DNA from: Xiphias gladius
Lineage: Eukaryota; Chordata; Actinopteri; Istiophoriformes; Xiphiidae
Length of the DNA stretch: 64,000 nucleotides
Direction of reading: 5' to 3'
Assembly (NCBI RefSeq): GCF_016859285.1
Contig: NC_053420.1
Coordinates: 9,682,001-9,746,000, forward strand
This document shows, piece after piece, positions 24,706-46,700 of this stretch. The position numbers and the translations under genes were made by a program. Position 1 is the stretch's first letter. Each line of letters opens with the position of its first letter. Under the pieces are notes generated by a model, which worked only from the letters and a program-made list of their open reading frames with translations, made no database searches and was not told the DNA's origin.

Positions 24706-26191
24706 TGTTTTTCAAAAACAAAGTTCTTGCAATTTATGGTGTCCTTTTCATCATCTTTGCAAATGTAAACTCAGCTTTTTAATACAGTATGAACAGCATA
24801 CTGATCAAGCCTACCAGTTTAATGATTGGTTGACAGGTATTAGCTTAAAAATGTTAGACGATTGAGACATTAATTTTGTACATATCCCCCAGCCCTGAAT
24901 TGAGCAAATTATTTTTAAGCCATCTAGATGAAACTGGTGACACTAATCCAGTGATAACTTCAAGCCTTACTTGTGATGATTTTTTTTTTTTTTTTTTTTT
25001 GTGGTTTGATACTATTTACTGATAGGTGTTGCATCCAAGTAAAGATTAAAACTGGGCATTAGGGCAGACTCAACTCAGTGTTTCGCCACCAGCTCTAAAA
25101 GATGAATTATCCCTGATAAGTTGGTACCCTCGAGAAGAAGATTGCTGTCAAGACAGTCTGGCAGAAAGTGGATGAGGCGAGGAGCCAAATGACTATATGC
25201 ACAGCTGCTCCCAGGCAGCAGGGCTCCAGCTCATCCATCAGCAGCACTGCTAACTCATCCCCATTTAGCCTGCTCCAGCTGAACTAGTCCTCTTCTCTGG
25301 GGTTATTGCAAAAATATTTCTTGGTTTTCTTGGTTTTACATAGGAAACCAGCAACGTTTCTACCTTTCAGGTCTGAAGTGTAGTTGTGATATTTAAACCT
25401 TGTTGACAAATATGCATCCACATTTGACATGGTTTTGTGTTGGTGTGAAATACTTGCGTGGTATTTTATGTACTACAGCATGTTCGCAACTCTCTAGACC
25501 CCATGTAAGCAATTTCACCTTAACACTGACGCAACATATGGGCTGGCAGGTTTAGCTCTTGTTGCTTTAATGCAAATTAATTTTGAGATAAATATGATTG
25601 AATTGAATTATTTGGTCTTCTTTAGGACACCACCGAGGACTTCACCAGCTGCTCTGATTTCCTGGACACTTTATCTTTTCCCCACGCATTGTGGAGGGAA
25701 ACAAACAGGGCGGAGTAGGAGCCTGATAATACATTCCTTCATGTCCCAGCTTGTCTCAACACCCCTCCCCTCTTTCTCCTCTCCCTCACTTCACTATCTT
25801 CCTCCTCCTCCTCTGCCCTTTCTGTAGCTTTTTGTAGTCTAGTCTTGGCACTGAGGATTCAAGGTCTGTGTCTGCAGTTGTCTGTCACAACGTGCAGATC
25901 ACAGAGACACTCCCTTAGGTGTAATGTGATGCAGTACTGTCAGTCAGATTGGTCACTTTGGAACTGCACAGCATGAGCAGAGAGAGGTTTTGTACAAAAT
26001 TGTGTTCTTGATATGTCTTGTGTTCTTGCAATCGCTAAGAATAATTTAATATCTGTAGTGTAGAATACACAAACAGTTGAGAAAATGTGACTGTGTTGCT
26101 TGGCTCATTTGTTCAGCATGACAGATGAAATCTCCCTCAAAGACAAAAAAGTTTATTTTTCCTTTTGTAGTACTGCTGATAACTCTTTTAA

Positions 26192-34154
<7,963 letters not shown>

Positions 34155-35460
34155 GCAGTTCAAACACCATGAAATCAACTGACCAATTGGAGAAAAACAA
34201 AACACACGAAAAGGACCGACCTTTTACCAAATGGCATTTTTGTACTGTATCTCCCATTTCACAATAACAGGCAGGCAGATGAATCGAACGCAAACATACC
34301 TAATACAGGAAATGGACTTTGTCTATATTACAAACGTGGTTAGAAATTGATGTTTAAAGTTTCTTCTTGATTTGCATTCTTTTTTTTTTTTCCAAAATCT
34401 GTCTTTACACATAGTTTTCCTACTTGTTTTTCATTTATATTTGTAATGTAATGAGGCAGTGATAGATGCACATATTTGTATACAATATTGTTCTTCACAA
34501 GCCCGGGTGAGCAACATCCTTCTTAGTTTGTATAAAGTCTTCACGAATAAGGTCTTGTCCAAACAGTCCGAGCGCCCTGTTAGCGTCAGTTCTGTGTATC
34601 ATGGTAGCAGTCGTGATAGAGAATGAAAGTTGACATCTTTTTGCCCATAAGAGTTAGTGCCTTTTTTTTTTTTTTTTTTTTTTAAATTTGTACACCATCA
34701 TCTACTTCTCATGTTTGCCAGCTAGCTAACTTTTCAGCTGAGGGCCTCTCCATTGTGCTGTAGCTCATTTTACACAGTTGTCATCGTGAAACCTGAGCAA
34801 AGCCCATAACTACGGCTTTCAGTGCTGATGACAAGTCAACCAGCACAACAAATGCTGGCTTGGGTCATTTTTGTCAGCGTTGCCTCAGCATTCTTCATTT
34901 CCAGTCCACGCACATTGAGGATAAAGAAGGTGGCTGTCTCTGTAATCTGGTAATGGTCATCAAAGTAGTGAGCCTCCCATTCTGTATGAGAATAAAATCT
35001 GATTATTCACACGCATCCCTCGCAACTGTCGCTAATCTGTGCCAGTGGACCTAGATGGGGGGATGAGAACTGGCCAATTGAGACACAAGCCAATATGACT
35101 CATCTATGCACAATAGCTGTTAGGACCAACAGGGAGATAACACAGCTGAAACAGAAATCGCATGAAGGCAGAGGCCTGGTGAAACCTCCCTTGTTTGTTT
35201 ATTGCAAGTAACTGAGTCCAGCTCTTCTTTTGTTACAATGCAAATGAGCCGGTCGCGCCCGCTGTAGGAATCTGTGAGTTGGACAGGTTAACCCAGGCAT
35301 GGAAACGATGTCTTGTTAGAACTGTTAGCCTGTTGCGTGTGGATGTTTCCAGTCGGACGACATTCTTCACGTTTTAGAGGAGCTGAGTTGTGTGCAAGGA
35401 GTTTGTTTTTCCCCAGTGCCTTCTCTGTTCTGGTGTGCCTTTTTGGTTGTTCTCTCCCAG

Positions 35461-35570
35461 ATCAGATAGACCGGCTGGACTATTCCAACCCGTTACTGAC
35501 TGACAAGGTCAAGAGGGACCTTTCTGACACGTTTCACAAAGCTCAGATCTGCGGATGGCGGGGAAAGTAG
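35461..35570 (+). other. Orphan terminal-exon-like ORF downstream of rhoc
   Basis: A pyrimidine-rich tract (GGTTGTTCTCTCCCAG, ending at 35460) is followed by an open segment with coding-like codon choice. It reads QIDRLDYSNP, LLTDKVKRDL and SDTFHKAQICGWRGK, then TAG at 35568-35570. With the acceptor used, the frame needs a phase-1 upstream exon; the second rhoc coding exon (ending 30616) has that phase. I do not recognise the peptide. It could be an alternative last exon, a relic of another gene, or a chance reading within the 3' UTR. Confidence 0.3.
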
Positions 35571-36492
35571 CAAAAGGTGTCATTAGTTTGCTCAAATCTA
35601 CGCACTCAAAACATAAATATTAAGATTTTATCTATAAATGCAGTCTGATCTTTATTATCATGGCAGATAAGCATGATTACACCAGTTTATTTTGACGCGG
35701 TTTCGCGTAGAGAATGAATCATGGGAAAATTACACAACTAGTAACATACATATTTAATCAGCATCGCTGGGAAAACATCTGTCTGCAGCCATAGAGATGC
35801 TCTTTGATGTTTTAGAGTTGGTTATCACTGCCAAGAAGTTAGTTTTTGGAATTCAGCTGTGGCAAGATGGAAATTGGGCGTATTGGTCTGTCTTTGTCTT
35901 GATCGAAGTTGGTCTCGATCATCTCGAGCATTTGATATTTAACTACATAAGTCAAAGGGGCAGAAGATCGCTTTAAGGATTTACAATGAACTGTACTTGT
36001 TGCAGCTTTTGGAGGCATGTCACAGTCCGTCAACTGGTCCCAGTCCCCCCCACCCGTCCTCTAAGAATACTCGATTGTGAACTTGACCTGAAAATATAAC
36101 GGCTTGACAATACAATGCTTGAATGGCCCAGCGACTGTCCTCAGGCACAGACTCTTCACTGCATTCCTTTTCTCCGCCTCTGTTGCTCATCCATGTACTG
36201 TAGCTGTCCCTCGGTTGCATGTTGCTGTCAGTAAAGAGGCGGGTGGATGTTGAAATGTGTGTGACAAAACAGTATCTTTGATGTTGCATGAAACCTCCTT
36301 ATATTGCCAGGACGTGCATCAAACCTACCAGCTGGCAGGGTATGTATCTATTATAATGTAATGCCATCTGTAATGCAACTTTACACTCTCTACTGGCCGA
36401 GCATATATACTTTAACTGAGTGACCCAGAGGAGGAGCTGCAACTTACAAAACTAGTTGTATTTTACAGCTCAGCTGAGGTGTACATGTTAAA

Positions 36493-36518
36493 TTTTTTTT
36501 TTTTTTTTTTTTTTTTTT
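36493..36518. repeat. Poly(T) run
   Basis: About 26 consecutive T residues in the likely rhoc 3' UTR. On the minus strand this is a poly(A) run, but no retrosequence is recognisable beside it. Confidence 0.9.
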
Positions 36519-37235
36519 GTGATGAGGAAGAGGGGAAGGGGCATTGATTACAATCCCACACAAGCACCATATTAATGTTGTTACCTCAAATCTTTACAGG
36601 GGGGATGCTACGTTTTATCTCTGGACTTTTTGCATTATTGCGGACAACGAATAGCACACTAATAAGGCAAGATTAAAAAGATTCCGACCCCTGTGACTTA
36701 AGATTTTTATCAATGAAAAATAAAAAGCCTTGAGTTATGCATTTCATAGTTGTGGCATGATGTTCACAGGTCTCAACAGGCTTAAATGCCAAGGAATTCT
36801 TGGGAATTGGAGGTCAGCAGAGATAGTCAAGTAACTTTCACAGCTGGAAGCACAGCATAATAATGAAATTCCCTTGGCGCCGCAGAGGGTCTAGTGTTGA
36901 ACATATCACAAAGAGCATGTACTATACTGCGTTTAATGTGTATGCAGATAATGTTGCGCTATATCAAAAGTCCTTATGATGTCGATGCATGCATGAGAAA
37001 ACCATGGGTCTTTCCAGTGTGCGCACACACACGAGCAGCACACATCTTTGGGAACAGCTTCTGCTTAGTGTTGTGTGACTTTCTTTCTTTCTCTGGAAGT
37101 ATTTGAAATTATAAAGGATCCAGATTTATATAAAAGCTCATTGTAATAATGCTTTGTAAACAAAAAAGTGTTGTAGTGAATGTTTGATCTGAAGTGAACA
37201 TGAACATTGTTAATAAACTATTTTTGAGACAAGAC

Positions 37236-37781
37236 TGACTTGCCATCCTTGGTCAGTTTTTTTTTCTAGAAAACCAAGACATCAAATGTGGTTTCCTGCA
37301 TATGATGCCATTAAAGGTGATGAAAGGGAAGGTTAGTCATGACAGTCTGCAGTACAATATGGTTTTTCAGTTAAACAGTTTATTTCTTCAGTCTTCAACT
37401 GCTATCAGAGAGGAAACAAATCAGTTAAGGGGACTCAATTGTTCAGTGCAAACAGCGGTAAGACGAATGGTGATGAATTCCTGAGAGAGTCTGCTCTTTG
37501 TTTACTAACCCCAAAAATGAAATAATAATGTTCAATATTTAAAGACACCGAAGAGACAAAGTGAGAAATAAAAAAACAAAGATGCGCTGGTTCACTGTGG
37601 GATTGTTGTTGAAAACAGCAGTTTATTGCACCAAAATATGCAAATTGCTCTTAGAAAGGTTCATAAAAAGGATATATTCTTAAATAATAGATGCCGATGC
37701 TGTGTTGAAAGCTCAAAGAGAGGAAGAATGAAATAATTTGTCTTTTGACGATGTCACTGGAAATAGTTTTATGTTGGTTGG
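37236..37781. other. Convergent 3' ends of rhoc and mov10
   Basis: Between the distal rhoc poly(A) signal (+ strand, 37212-37217) and the mov10 stop codon (minus strand, 37782-37784) there are under 600 bp. Minus-strand AATAAA signals for mov10 read as TTTATT at 37622-37627 and 37379-37384. No other gene is seen. Long isoforms of the two transcripts could overlap. Confidence 0.5.
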
Positions 37782-40700
37782 CTATTGCTCATTTTTCCAT
37801 TCTGGGTCCACATACTGCTGGAGGGCGCTCTCCTCTGTGACAGGACCTAGTAAAAAGCATAAAGGCTCAAAAAGTCAGAAAATTTCATGACTGCTTAGTG
37901 TCAGTGATATTAGCTTGCATACATTTTTTTTTTCACATGCAATTAGAACTTATTACTATTTCAGCTGTAGCTTGTTATGATCCAAGCAAGCACACGACAT
38001 CACTTGAGGCAATTTGTGTCAGTTTCACTGAGCTTAAAGATGTACTAACCTTCAGAATCCATACTGATTTTAAGGTTTGCGAGTCTCGACACAACATCAT
38101 CTTCGCCTTCTGCATCTTTGAAGTCAAATCCTGTGTAACCCTTCTCCTCCAGACAGTAGCTGATGAACCTGCAAATGAAAAACCAAAAAATTAGGTTAAC
38201 ATGGATGAGAAGTGCTCAAAAAAAAAAAAAAAATCTGGACATCCAAAACTCAATAACTACTGAAAAAACTTCATCTGCTGAAGAAAATTGAGTGAAACAA
38301 TCAAACGCTCCAGAACAGGAGGTCTTAACAGACCTTGTGATGAAATTGTTTTTTGTCAAGCACTGTTTTCCAGCTCAAGAATACACTTTGAATTTCAAAA
38401 AACCATATCACATTTCAATACAAGGCTCTTAACTGTCTGTCTGTCTGCAGCTGAAAGAATGCTCTTGTTGTATTTTCTGGCAACTTGCTGTCCCCTAACA
38501 TCTCCTGTGGCCAGCTTCGACTTACTTCTCCCAGGTGGGGTCCTTGTTGAGGATCACAGGGTTTCCCACAACAATCAACAGAGACCTGGCTCTTGTCACG
38601 GCCACATTGAACCTCTGCCGAGCAGATACGTGCATATAAAAAAAAAAAAGACAAGAAGAAATTAACAACTGCTTTGACGATAAACATATTTAAGAAATGA
38701 GACAGACCTTTTCATTTGACAAGAAACCAATGCTGAAGTCTTTGTCCATCTTGACATAGTTGATGCTGCTGCGGACAGTAGAAATCATGATGATCTTCCT
38801 CTCTTGTCCCTGAAACTCCTCCACAGATCCCACCTGATGTGGTAAAGAGAAACTGTGTTCAGCCGGTTTAGGAAAGAGATTCTTCTCAGTTGGTACAGTG
38901 TATTGTATTTACAGCAGCATTACTAACCTTGAGCTCTTTGAGATCAATCCATCGACTCAGTGCTGAGACAGACTTCAGGGCTTTTTGGATTTTCTCAACC
39001 TGTTAGAAAAGCAACCATGTTACCAATGACTCGTTAAAAACTCTTTCTTACAAACTTTCCCTCCACATCTCTAAAATACACACGGACACCGTGCGGGCTC
39101 ACTTGTTTCCTGTAGGGGGCAATTATGCCTATGTCTTTTGCAGAGAGTTTGGGGAGACCCTTCTTTCCTTGTGTGTCCATTAGCTTGGTGAGGTAGTCGA
39201 CCAGAACCTCAATCTCGGACACATTGAAGAAGGACGGACTGTTGGCCTCTCTCTCGTCTTTCCCCATCACCCCGTGGAAGATCACTGGGAAACCCTGTAG
39301 TAATGTGAGAGTGAGCAGTTGTCAGTTATCCCCGTTGTCCCTGTGGTTTACATGCAATTTGGTGATCTGTGTATTTTCTTTACGCTGTGTCCCATTTAAT
39401 TTTTTGTTGTCTAATCTTTGTCCGCTTTTGGCTTTTGTGTCAGACTCGACTGTCGCCCTTAAAGAAGCATTCTCCTTTAAAGACCCTACCCGTGGCTTTT
39501 CCCTTCTATCCTAATGAGAGTTTTGATTTCCTCGCGGCCATACCTTTTTGGGGAGGTATTCCCAGTTGCAGTAGGACTCACGGTCCCACTGGTCAGCAAA
39601 CACCTGCAGTTCATTCTCATAGAATAGCTCGTTGGGGATTTTCAGAATGGCAGCATGAGACCTGAGTGAGAAGGAGAAAACAAGAAAAACCTGAAGAGCT
39701 TTAATCGAAACTGTATTATTCTTAAGAAGCAACTCCAACAAGCATAAAGGAAGTGAAAACTGAAAGACACACCTGTAGTTTCGCAGCAGTTTGGTGACAA
39801 AGCGGGTGTCAAAGTGTCCGGAGTCTGCACTTTTCTGATATAAAGCGCTATGTCTCATCAGCCTCTCTAGCAGAGAAAGCCCTGAAGATCATTCAAACAA
39901 TATCACTGAATCATGTGATTTAACTGAGACAGAAAGAAATAAAACCGAAGCAGCAATAGATCTTACAAAGTTATCATAAAAAAACATTCCATCATACATA
40001 TTAACTACTGTCATAGGGTGCAATGGAATACATCAAGCAAAAGTAATTCCCCTCGTCTCACCGAGTCCGTACTGCAATGCAAGAGGAGATCGAATGATCG
40101 GTCCGAGCTGCTTGGGATCTCCTGCCAGCACCAACTGACCCTCCTCTGGACTGAGCAGACCTGAGACACAAAGTGAACATGTTGCCCAATGAGTAACAAG
40201 ATATTATGGTTTCATTCACAGTTTTTGTTGAAATCACAAGACCCCCATTCACTGAAAGAAGAGATGGGTGTGTCTTACAAATCTGCTGCTAGCCAGGCTT
40301 ATGGTTAATATGCATGTCTACTCTCTGAGAAGTGCTGTTTCAGAGTATCAAGCAAGAGTGGTCTGCATTTCCCAGTTTTTCCAAACTTTTTTTTTTAAGC
40401 TCACCAATCCAACGGCCACGCGTGCTTTCCACAGCTATTGGCAAGGTTTGTTAAGTTGTGACAATGAACAAATCTACAAACCCAAATTCTGAGACAGGAG
40501 GAGTGCAAGTGTAAACAAGTTCTGTACAATCTGTTCAGTGTTTCACAGACTATGTCCACTCTTCCACTCCAACATAAGACCTTGTTCTGAAAGAGTACTG
40601 TCGTCACACACCGCGACAGGCACGTGACATTTATTTCTAGTGCCCCCGTTGGAATAATGTTTTTTATTGTGGGGTTTATCTCACCTATGAGTTTTGGAAA

Positions 40701-43700
40701 AGTCTGAGACATCATTTCATAATTTTAAGGGCGAAATCTTAACCTTTAATTGTAGTGTCCCGTTAACCTGATTTAAAGACACTAGATTATGATGCAAAGA
40801 TAGATTGTCCTAGAAATTTGATCGAAAATTAGACCTGGAAGATATTAGCTTGACAGATCAGTTTTTATGTCTTTAAAATACGCCTCTGTGTTCAACTTGT
40901 AAAAAAAAGGGAACGGCATGTAAGACTTTGCAGATTGTTTCATCGAGGTCTCACTGAAAACAAAGACTTGTTGTGGAAAGCAGATAATTCAGATATTCAG
41001 AGTTTACCTGCAATAGCAATGACGCACTCCGGCTCCTCTGCCTGGCCTCCTTCGTCCACAAACACATGAGTAAAATGGCCAACTGGGATTCCTCCAGACA
41101 CAAGTCTAAACACAGAAACACACAGCAGAAATTTTACAAAAGTAAAGTGAAAGTGCAACATGGCTCATGATGTAAAGAATGATACCAAAGCATCTTTTAA
41201 TTTTAAGAATAATTATATGCAACCGGCTCCTACCTGCCGGCTGTGACCATAGTTGTGACTATGAGTGTGTATTTCATCAGAATTTCTTTCTCTGGAAATA
41301 CAAAGCCATCTTGTTTCTCATCCCAGTTACAATATTTCTGGAAGAGCCAAAAGATATGACATGAAGGAAAAATAAACTTAATCTACATTCAAGGTAAACT
41401 TCAAGTTTGTAAAAACAAATGTAACACATTTTCCATCCATCCCTCTGTTCATCCTCTTTATAAAGCACCTGAATGTGAGATATCTGTTTATCTCAGACTC
41501 TTTTATTACAGCTGTTTATGATCCACACATTTGCCCCCAAAGACTTTTAGTAAACAGGCGACAGTTTTACAACAACGCCTTTGACTTTACAAACAGAGAT
41601 TTCTGTTCTTTATCTGTTACTCAGGAAACCCACATCTGGATCAACAAACAAACCTTAACACTCATTCAGATCAACCTGGAAAACAAACTGGTCATGATCA
41701 CTGTGATTGTGAGGAATCTGGTTAAGATGTGGAAATACTTGCTTGAGTTACTGGGACATGTAAATATCTTTGCTTCCAATTTGGCCCCAAGTACTCGCAG
41801 GATATCAAAGGCTTAAATGTGCGTGTAGACAGTTTAACAACAATGAGACCTTAGTTGCTTCGTGGCCAGTAAACAGATTTTCCTGTGCATAGATATATAA
41901 ATTTAAAAAAAGGCAGCTGCTGCTCACCCGTAGCTGCTTCGGGACACTGCTTGGGTCTCGGCTGCTGGCGTACACACGATAAACCTGATGAGGATCCATG
42001 TGTACCATCAGTCTCTCACAGAGCAAGTCACATGCACTGTTTGAAGGTGCACAGGCGAGGATGTGGGCTGATGGATCTGCCCTGTTGACCTGACAATGCG
42101 GGCAAAGGGAAATTCATTACTCATATTTAGTGACGCATGAACAATAGTATTGTTTTAAGCAGCAGTTTCTTGGAAGCAATCATATAATCATGTGTGTTAA
42201 AACCACATTAGAACATTATTGAAATTGCTCAGGCCAGTTAAGAACTGAAGTGGAATGACCACTGACAGGTCTATTTTAAACACTATGAGTTAATGTTACA
42301 GTTCCCTTACAGCCCACTGCTTCCATCACATGGATGTTTAAACATTTCACCGGTCTACACATCCAGTTTTATGGAAGCAAATATCAAGTCCAGAATATGT
42401 GATTGATCTTTCAGAATACATTTGCTAAATGTAGCCTCGGCCTTATGGACAAATAAATGTCTTTTTTGTGGCTGCCTCTTCTTTTATTGTTGAACAGCTC
42501 CCCCTTGCACAGCCCACAAATAATAAATATGAGAGTTTATACTTCATGTCCACAATCCGTTACCATCACAATCAGTTAAGTATTTCTCTTTGACATTAAA
42601 TATGTATGACTAAATAAGCAACTTAAAAACTCAAAAACTTTGAAAAAAAAAAACCCCCACACATACTTAGTTATAAATTAGACACTTCAACGATTAAATC
42701 TGCCTCTTCAGGGAGGGGTTTGATCAGTTTGACTCACAGTGGCGTCTCTGTGGCAACCAAAGCAAACAATGCAACAACTGTCCACAGATCTCTGATTGTG
42801 TTTCCTATGTTTTTAAATTCTGATTGGCAGGTGAAAATTCGTGACATCACCCTTTTTTCCCGCACCAACACAGCTCACAGCTTCAATAAATTAAGAAGAG
42901 CACAGACAAAACACAAAAATCTCCCATGAGAGATAACCAGTATTTGTCTATCTCTGGCAGAAAATAGTGCGTTCATATTAGGGCTGCGAGTAAAGATTAT
43001 CTTATTATCAATTAAGCCGCTGACTATTTTCTCGGTTAATCGCTTGGGCTATAAAACATCTGAAAAAAGTGAAAAATAGCCGTCATAACAACCCAAGGTG
43101 ATGTCTTTAAATTACCTGTTTTGTCTGAGAAAACAGTCCAAAACCTAAAAATATTAATTTACTATGATGTAAGACCACGAAAAGCAGCAAATCCTCACAT
43201 TGAACAAGCTAAAAGCTGATGATATTTGGCACTTTTGCTTGAAGCAGGAGGCAAGAAAAAATATTTAAGACGTCTGAAATGAAATTTAAGACTTAAAGAC
43301 TTAAAGTGAATTTAGTGCTTCATAAAGACCTACAGATACCCTGCTTAATACCTGATGCATAGCTTCAACCAGAGTGATTGTCTTTCCCGTTCCAGGAGGT
43401 CCAAACACAAGATGAGGAGCTGGTTTACATGAACCAGCGACAATGCGCTGGACTGCAGCTTGTTGCTCTGGGTTGTTGTCCAGCTCACGGTTAAACATCC
43501 TGTAAGGTTTTGTGACAATGGATTTTTACACTGTACACACTGGTAAAAATATGTAACTGTGAGGCAGAGGCTACGAACAGGGATGAAACTGATCAGCTGA
43601 GCAGAGTAAAACATTTTGAATGTTTAAATGAAAACCTTTCATAGGTAACTTGTGCCTCTGTAGTTGAGTAACAGATAAGGGGACACAACTTCCTTACAAT

Positions 43701-46700
43701 CAAGTCTAAGCAGATAACAGTGAACTTTGTCTGGTATGTGTTCCAGAAGAAAAGGCTTTGCAGCATGCAAGACCTCAGCCAACGTAACTTTATGGCATTA
43801 AACCAAAGAACAGTATCCACTCCCATCAGTGCGATATGGTGGATTAGTGCCCTGGGTAACCTGGGGCGAAGGCTGCTGAGCACACACACTCATCATTTGG
43901 AGTTTGTATCTTCTTGTCACTGATGGCAGACAGTTAAGCTTCTCTGTGCTACAAATGCATGAGATACACTACTTTAAGGTGGTTAGGTCTGTGTATTTGT
44001 AGATAACACTACATCCATGAGTGTTTTTTGGTGTTGTGTATGCGTGTATTTATGTGTATAGACACCAGACCTGAGTTCAGGCATGGACAGATTAGTCACT
44101 GCTGCACCGGATGGGAACAGCACCTCTCCGAGCTGATGTTTTGTTGCTAAGTCCACCGCCCGATGCTGCAGCTTCAGCGGGAACCGGTTGATAGTAAACT
44201 CCACATTGAACTTCATATTGCTGATAAATGCCTCCAACAACCTGAAAGAGGGACACAAAGTGAGAGGAACGTGGATTAGGATTTTTTTTTTCTGGGTTTC
44301 AAGTAAACGAGTGTCTTCAGTCCAGCTCTTACCTCTTTGAGAAGCCCAGTTTAACACTATCCAGCTCCACCCTGTGAACATATCCGGTGTACAGAGTGAT
44401 AGGCTCGGCCTTGTCCTCAGATTTGGACACCCTCAGAGAGTCTCCTCGAAGTACAGATGGACGATTCTCAGCAACACCAGGAACCTGTTGGAGAATATCA
44501 ACGTTGGTCTTCTTTCTGCTCTGTGTCACAGTTTCCAGCACAGTTTCCAGTGGATCAACAAGCTTTTAGAGGCCAACCACAACATTTAAAAATATGATGT
44601 TATTCTAGAACAGCAGAATAAAAAGGAGGTACGGAAACAAGATAATGGGCCTCATGCAAAAACCAGTCCTACGAAGATTTGTTCTTAAGTGGCATTCACC
44701 AATTTTCTTCATGAGTGGTCCAGACCTGTCGTACAAGTAATAGAACAGATAGACTGCCTTTCTTCACAGGGAGGAAACACACTGGTTTGAGTTAAGAATT
44801 ATAGTGACTTAATCTGAATGAATTTGGACGTTAAATATGATACAGAAATTCCGACTTCCGGTTGAGCACATGCGGGAGATATCGCTGTGAATTGTTCTCC
44901 AAGACACCCCCCTAAATATATTTATTTCAAACCACATGTTTAAAATGTACAGATGTGAAGTTTATTTACCCAGGTGGTGAAAATTAGAAAGAAGTAGGAC
45001 AGATGTAACGAGCGAAATCAATGAAAAATATGGATAACTTGAAAAAACAAAAGAGAACAGATAAACAAATTTGCAAACTTGACTTTGATAGATACTTCAT
45101 ATGAGATGGAGATAGCAATATAGAAATTTAAAAAGGGTAAATGTCCAGGGAGTGACGGGTTTACAGGCGGAAATTATAAGGAATTTGATAAAGAAATACT
45201 GCTCATCTTAGACATTTAACTGGGCGTTACACCATAGTCAATGGGCAAATACTTGGTGCAGCTCCATAATCACACTCTTACACAAGAGGGTAAGGATCTG
45301 ACTGATTGCGGATCTTGTAGACCAATAACTTTATTGAATGTAGGCCAAAACTGCTAAGCAGCATCCTAGCAGAGATACTGTCAAAGATTAATCTGCATAT
45401 TATAGACTCAGACCAAACAGGATCAATCCCAAATAGAAATGTATCTGATAATGTAAGACAAACTGTGAATATAATAGATTACTCACAGAAAATGAATATT
45501 TTAACACCGATTTTTACTTTGGAACCTGAGAAAAAGCCTTTGATAGGGTAACATGGCCTTTTATATTAGAAACATAATGAATTCAGTTTTCCATGAGACT
45601 CTTCATCAAATGGTTTCGGGCAATGTATAAAACATCGAGAGCCCAGGTCAGGTCAAATGGGACCCTGTCAGGTAGCGTTGAGTTAGAACGGGGAATGAGA
45701 CAAGGGAACCCACTATCTCCTTTAATCTTTGCAAATTCCATTGACCCTCTGGCGGCATATATCATAGCGACCAATGAAATTGAGGGTGCAGAAATAACAG
45801 AGGAATGTCATAAATTGGCTTAAAAGCAGATGATGTGGTCCTACACATCAGAAATGTAAGAAAATCATTACCAGCGCTTATGCGAATTATTATTAACTAC
45901 AGCTCAGTATCAGGGTACAAGCTAAATATATGGAAGTGTGAAGCAAAGGATCTTAGATGTACCTGTCTGCGGAGAACTGAAAAAAAGGAATATTTATGGC
46001 AATGGGACAAGGATGGAGCTAAATATCTAGGAACTGTGATACCAAAGCATATCAAGTTATTATATTAATTGAACTAAAACTGCCTGGAACTACAAATTAG
46101 GCAAGATCTGGATCGGTGGAGAACTGTTTTACTATCACTGGGTAGAAGAACAGATGCAGTTACAATGGATGTACCCCCCTGTTTTTTGTTTTATTCCAGG
46201 CAATACCCCTATTTCCCAAAAACTGGGATAAGATGATAAGCAAATTTGTTTGGGACGATAAAAAAAAAAACAAGAATTAAAATGAAGACACGTAAAATAG
46301 CTAAGGAGAAGGGGCTCAAATGCAACCAGTACGTACTTGCTAACTGTGATAACTCTGAAGCTAGGTGGAGGTCAATAGAGAAGTAAATGTGCCATGTTTC
46401 AATAAAAACAATACCTTTCTCTAATGAGAAGCAAAGGATATATGAGTAACTGACAGTAGACTAATTAGAAATACTTTGGAGATTTGGGGTTGAATCAAGA
46501 GAGACTGTGAAAGGAGGGATGATGGAATTGTACTGAGAGAGATAAAGGAAGACCCTGAATTTATTCCTAATAAATACGATACAGCCCTTAATATAACGGG
46601 CCTGACCATATTTGGACTATTCCTATATGAAAATGGAATAATGCCATTTGAATCTATAAGGCAACACTACCATTTACCAATCTCCCACTTCTCCGATATC

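Larger units (their letters stand above)
34155..37235 (+). other. rhoc: Probable long 3' UTR of rhoc
   Basis: Candidate poly(A) signals AATAAA occur near 34991, at about 36719 and at 37212-37217. The last is followed closely by a T-rich downstream element at about 37257. Vertebrate rho transcripts often have long 3' UTRs, so the distal site is plausible, but a proximal end cannot be excluded. The region contains T-runs at about 34662-34683 and 36493-36518, and one coding-like segment at 35461-35570, listed separately. Confidence 0.45.
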
